DNA from: Actinoplanes italicus
GTDB taxonomy: Bacteria; Actinomycetota; Actinomycetes; Mycobacteriales; Micromonosporaceae
Reading direction: 5' to 3'
Assembly: GCF_003001815.1 (NCBI RefSeq)
Contig: NZ_PVMZ01000002.1
Span: forward strand, 310,001 to 374,000
DNA length: 64,000 nucleotides
Part shown: positions 63,022 to 64,000 of the stretch, piece after piece
Numbering within the stretch: position 1 is the stretch's first letter
Layout: each line of letters opens with the position of its first letter
Notes under the pieces: generated by a model
Told to the model about the DNA's origin: nothing
Databases searched by the model: none
The model's input: the letters and a program-made list of their open reading frames with translations, nothing else
Program-made: the position numbers and the translations under genes

Positions 63022-64000
63022 ATGCGCAAGGGCCTCGGGCACCTGCTGCTGCGGGTGGCGAACGTGAATCCCCGGAGTGTGGCGACGCACTCGGACCGCG
63101 TTCTTTATCGATCGATCGGCGTCTTCATCCTGCTCTACTTCGTCTACGCGACGGTGGGCGGGGCCGCGTTCATCGACGCCAGTTCCGGCTACACCCATCC
63201 CTGGTATCAGTGGCTGGTCGGGCCGCTGGTGGCGGTCGGTGTGGTCGCCTACGACCGGGCCGTGGTGGGCCGGGTGACCATCAGCTACGAACGGCTGGAG
63301 TCGTCCGATCCGCGGCATCTGCTGCGCCCGCCCACGCTCGGCCTGTACCTGGGCCGGCTCAGCCTGGCGCTGCTGTTCGCGATCGTCATCACCGAACCGC
63401 TGATGCTGGCCCGGTACCGCGGCGAGATCGACGCCCACCTGGCCCGGGTGCACAGCGAGCAGCTCAGTGAACTCGACTCGGGTGGTGCGGTCGCCGGATA
63501 CACCGCCCGCCTCGCGGAACTGCGCGACGAGACGGCCGCCGACGACTCCGCGGTCCGCCGCCTCGTCGACGAGGCCGCCCGCAAACGCGAGGACTCCCGC
63601 CTGACGTACCGGCAGGCCCTCGACGACTCGGCCGGCCGCGGTGTAACCCGCAGTCCCGGATGCCCCCGCGGCGGCTACTGCCATCAGCTGGTACGCCGCT
63701 CGCGCTCCCTCGACGACCAGGCCGGACGGCTCGAGAAGCAGGCCGCCGCCCTGCAACGCGACCAGCGGGAGGCGCGTGCCGCCCGGGCCGGCGAACAGTC
63801 ACGGCTCGCCGAGCGGATCAGCGACGAACGCGCCGACAACGCCGAGGTGGTCCGTGGAGACTCCGGCTTCGGTGCCCGTACCGCCGCGATGTGGCATTTG
63901 ATCCGCACCGACTTCTGGGGTGTCGGCGTCTTCTACCTCGGTATCGCGCTGCTGCTGGTGGCCCTGGACTGTGCGGCCATCGCCCTCAAGCTCGTGTCCC
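63022..64000 (+). CDS. DUF4407 membrane protein (partial)
   Basis: The first 326 codons; the gene runs off the right edge. Helices near 32-55, 60-80 and 115-135 are followed by a long coiled coil (about 145-290, Arg/Glu/Ala-rich with a short Cys-containing insert CPRGGYCHQL), then another helix at the edge (FYLGIALLLVALDCAA). This is the DUF4407 layout: N-terminal helices, extramembrane coiled coil, C-terminal helices. Function unknown. ATG 63022 has AAGACT seven nt upstream. Confidence 0.85.
   Translation, partial: MRKGLGHLLLRVANVNPRSVATHSDRVLYRSIGVFILLYFVYATVGGAAFIDASSGYTHPWYQWLVGPLVAVGVVAYDRAVVGRVTISYERLESSDPRHLLRPPTLGLYLGRLSLALLFAIVITEPLMLARYRGEIDAHLARVHSEQLSELDSGGAVAGYTARLAELRDETAADDSAVRRLVDEAARKREDSRLTYRQALDDSAGRGVTRSPGCPRGGYCHQLVRRSRSLDDQAGRLEKQAAALQRDQREARAARAGEQSRLAERISDERADNAEVVRGDSGFGARTAAMWHLIRTDFWGVGVFYLGIALLLVALDCAAIALKLVS

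Overview
This is a chromosomal stretch from a high-GC actinobacterium. GTG starts are common, intergenic DNA is very GC-rich, and the window carries mycothiol synthesis (mshB), a seven-iron ferredoxin next to dapC, class II fructose-bisphosphatase, an actinobacterial succinate dehydrogenase and several TetR regulators. The protein sequences suggest Micromonosporaceae, probably Actinoplanes or a relative; that is recognition, not a database result. I saw no tRNA, rRNA, CRISPR array, prophage or insertion sequence.

Layout. 1-10.8 kb: the 5' end of a trehalose-phosphatase gene, a PIN-PhoH ATPase, a secreted SLT transglycosylase behind a perfect CRP-type site, a trypsin-like protease, a rhomboid protease, glpX, exonuclease VII, ispH and rmuC. 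10.8-29.7 kb: valS, alkylation repair (ogt, Ada-AlkA), a hydrolase with a two-operator promoter, ychF, a DEDD exonuclease, small regulators and acetyltransferases, a G5-domain protein, and hypothetical genes separated by several different minisatellites. 29.7-44.7 kb: a catabolic island. It holds an acyl-CoA synthetase, TetR-aldehyde dehydrogenase-alcohol dehydrogenase, and a ten-gene minus-strand array (livG-, livF-, livH- and livM-like genes, a substrate-binding lipoprotein, two SDRs, an APH-type kinase, an ACAD10/11-type acyl-CoA dehydrogenase and TetR). 44.7-48.5 kb: alkB, a drug-type MFS exporter with its divergent TetR, and an acetyltransferase. 48.5-52.3 kb: sdhCAB. 52.4-64 kb: tldD/tldE with an unusual Pro/Ala-rich gene coupled between them, a catalytically dead S9 peptidase homologue, mshB, membrane proteins, fdxA-dapC, a SIMPL-domain protein and a DUF4407 protein that runs off the edge.

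How the genes work together. The island reads as uptake of an organic acid, alcohol or aldehyde, oxidation to the acid, CoA activation, ketone/alcohol interconversion by SDRs, and phosphorylation plus dehydrogenation by the coupled kinase-ACAD pair. That pair is the hallmark of 4-hydroxyacyl-CoA catabolism (levulinate Lva pathway, mammalian ACAD10/11). Two copies of a TTACAC-N5-GTGT-type operator flank the two halves and probably tie them into one regulon.

Regulatory style. At least 15 genes have a TANNNT -10 hexamer ending 6 to 8 nt before the start codon, so leaderless transcription appears widespread. A 48-bp palindrome family sits in two convergent gene ends as probable bidirectional terminators.
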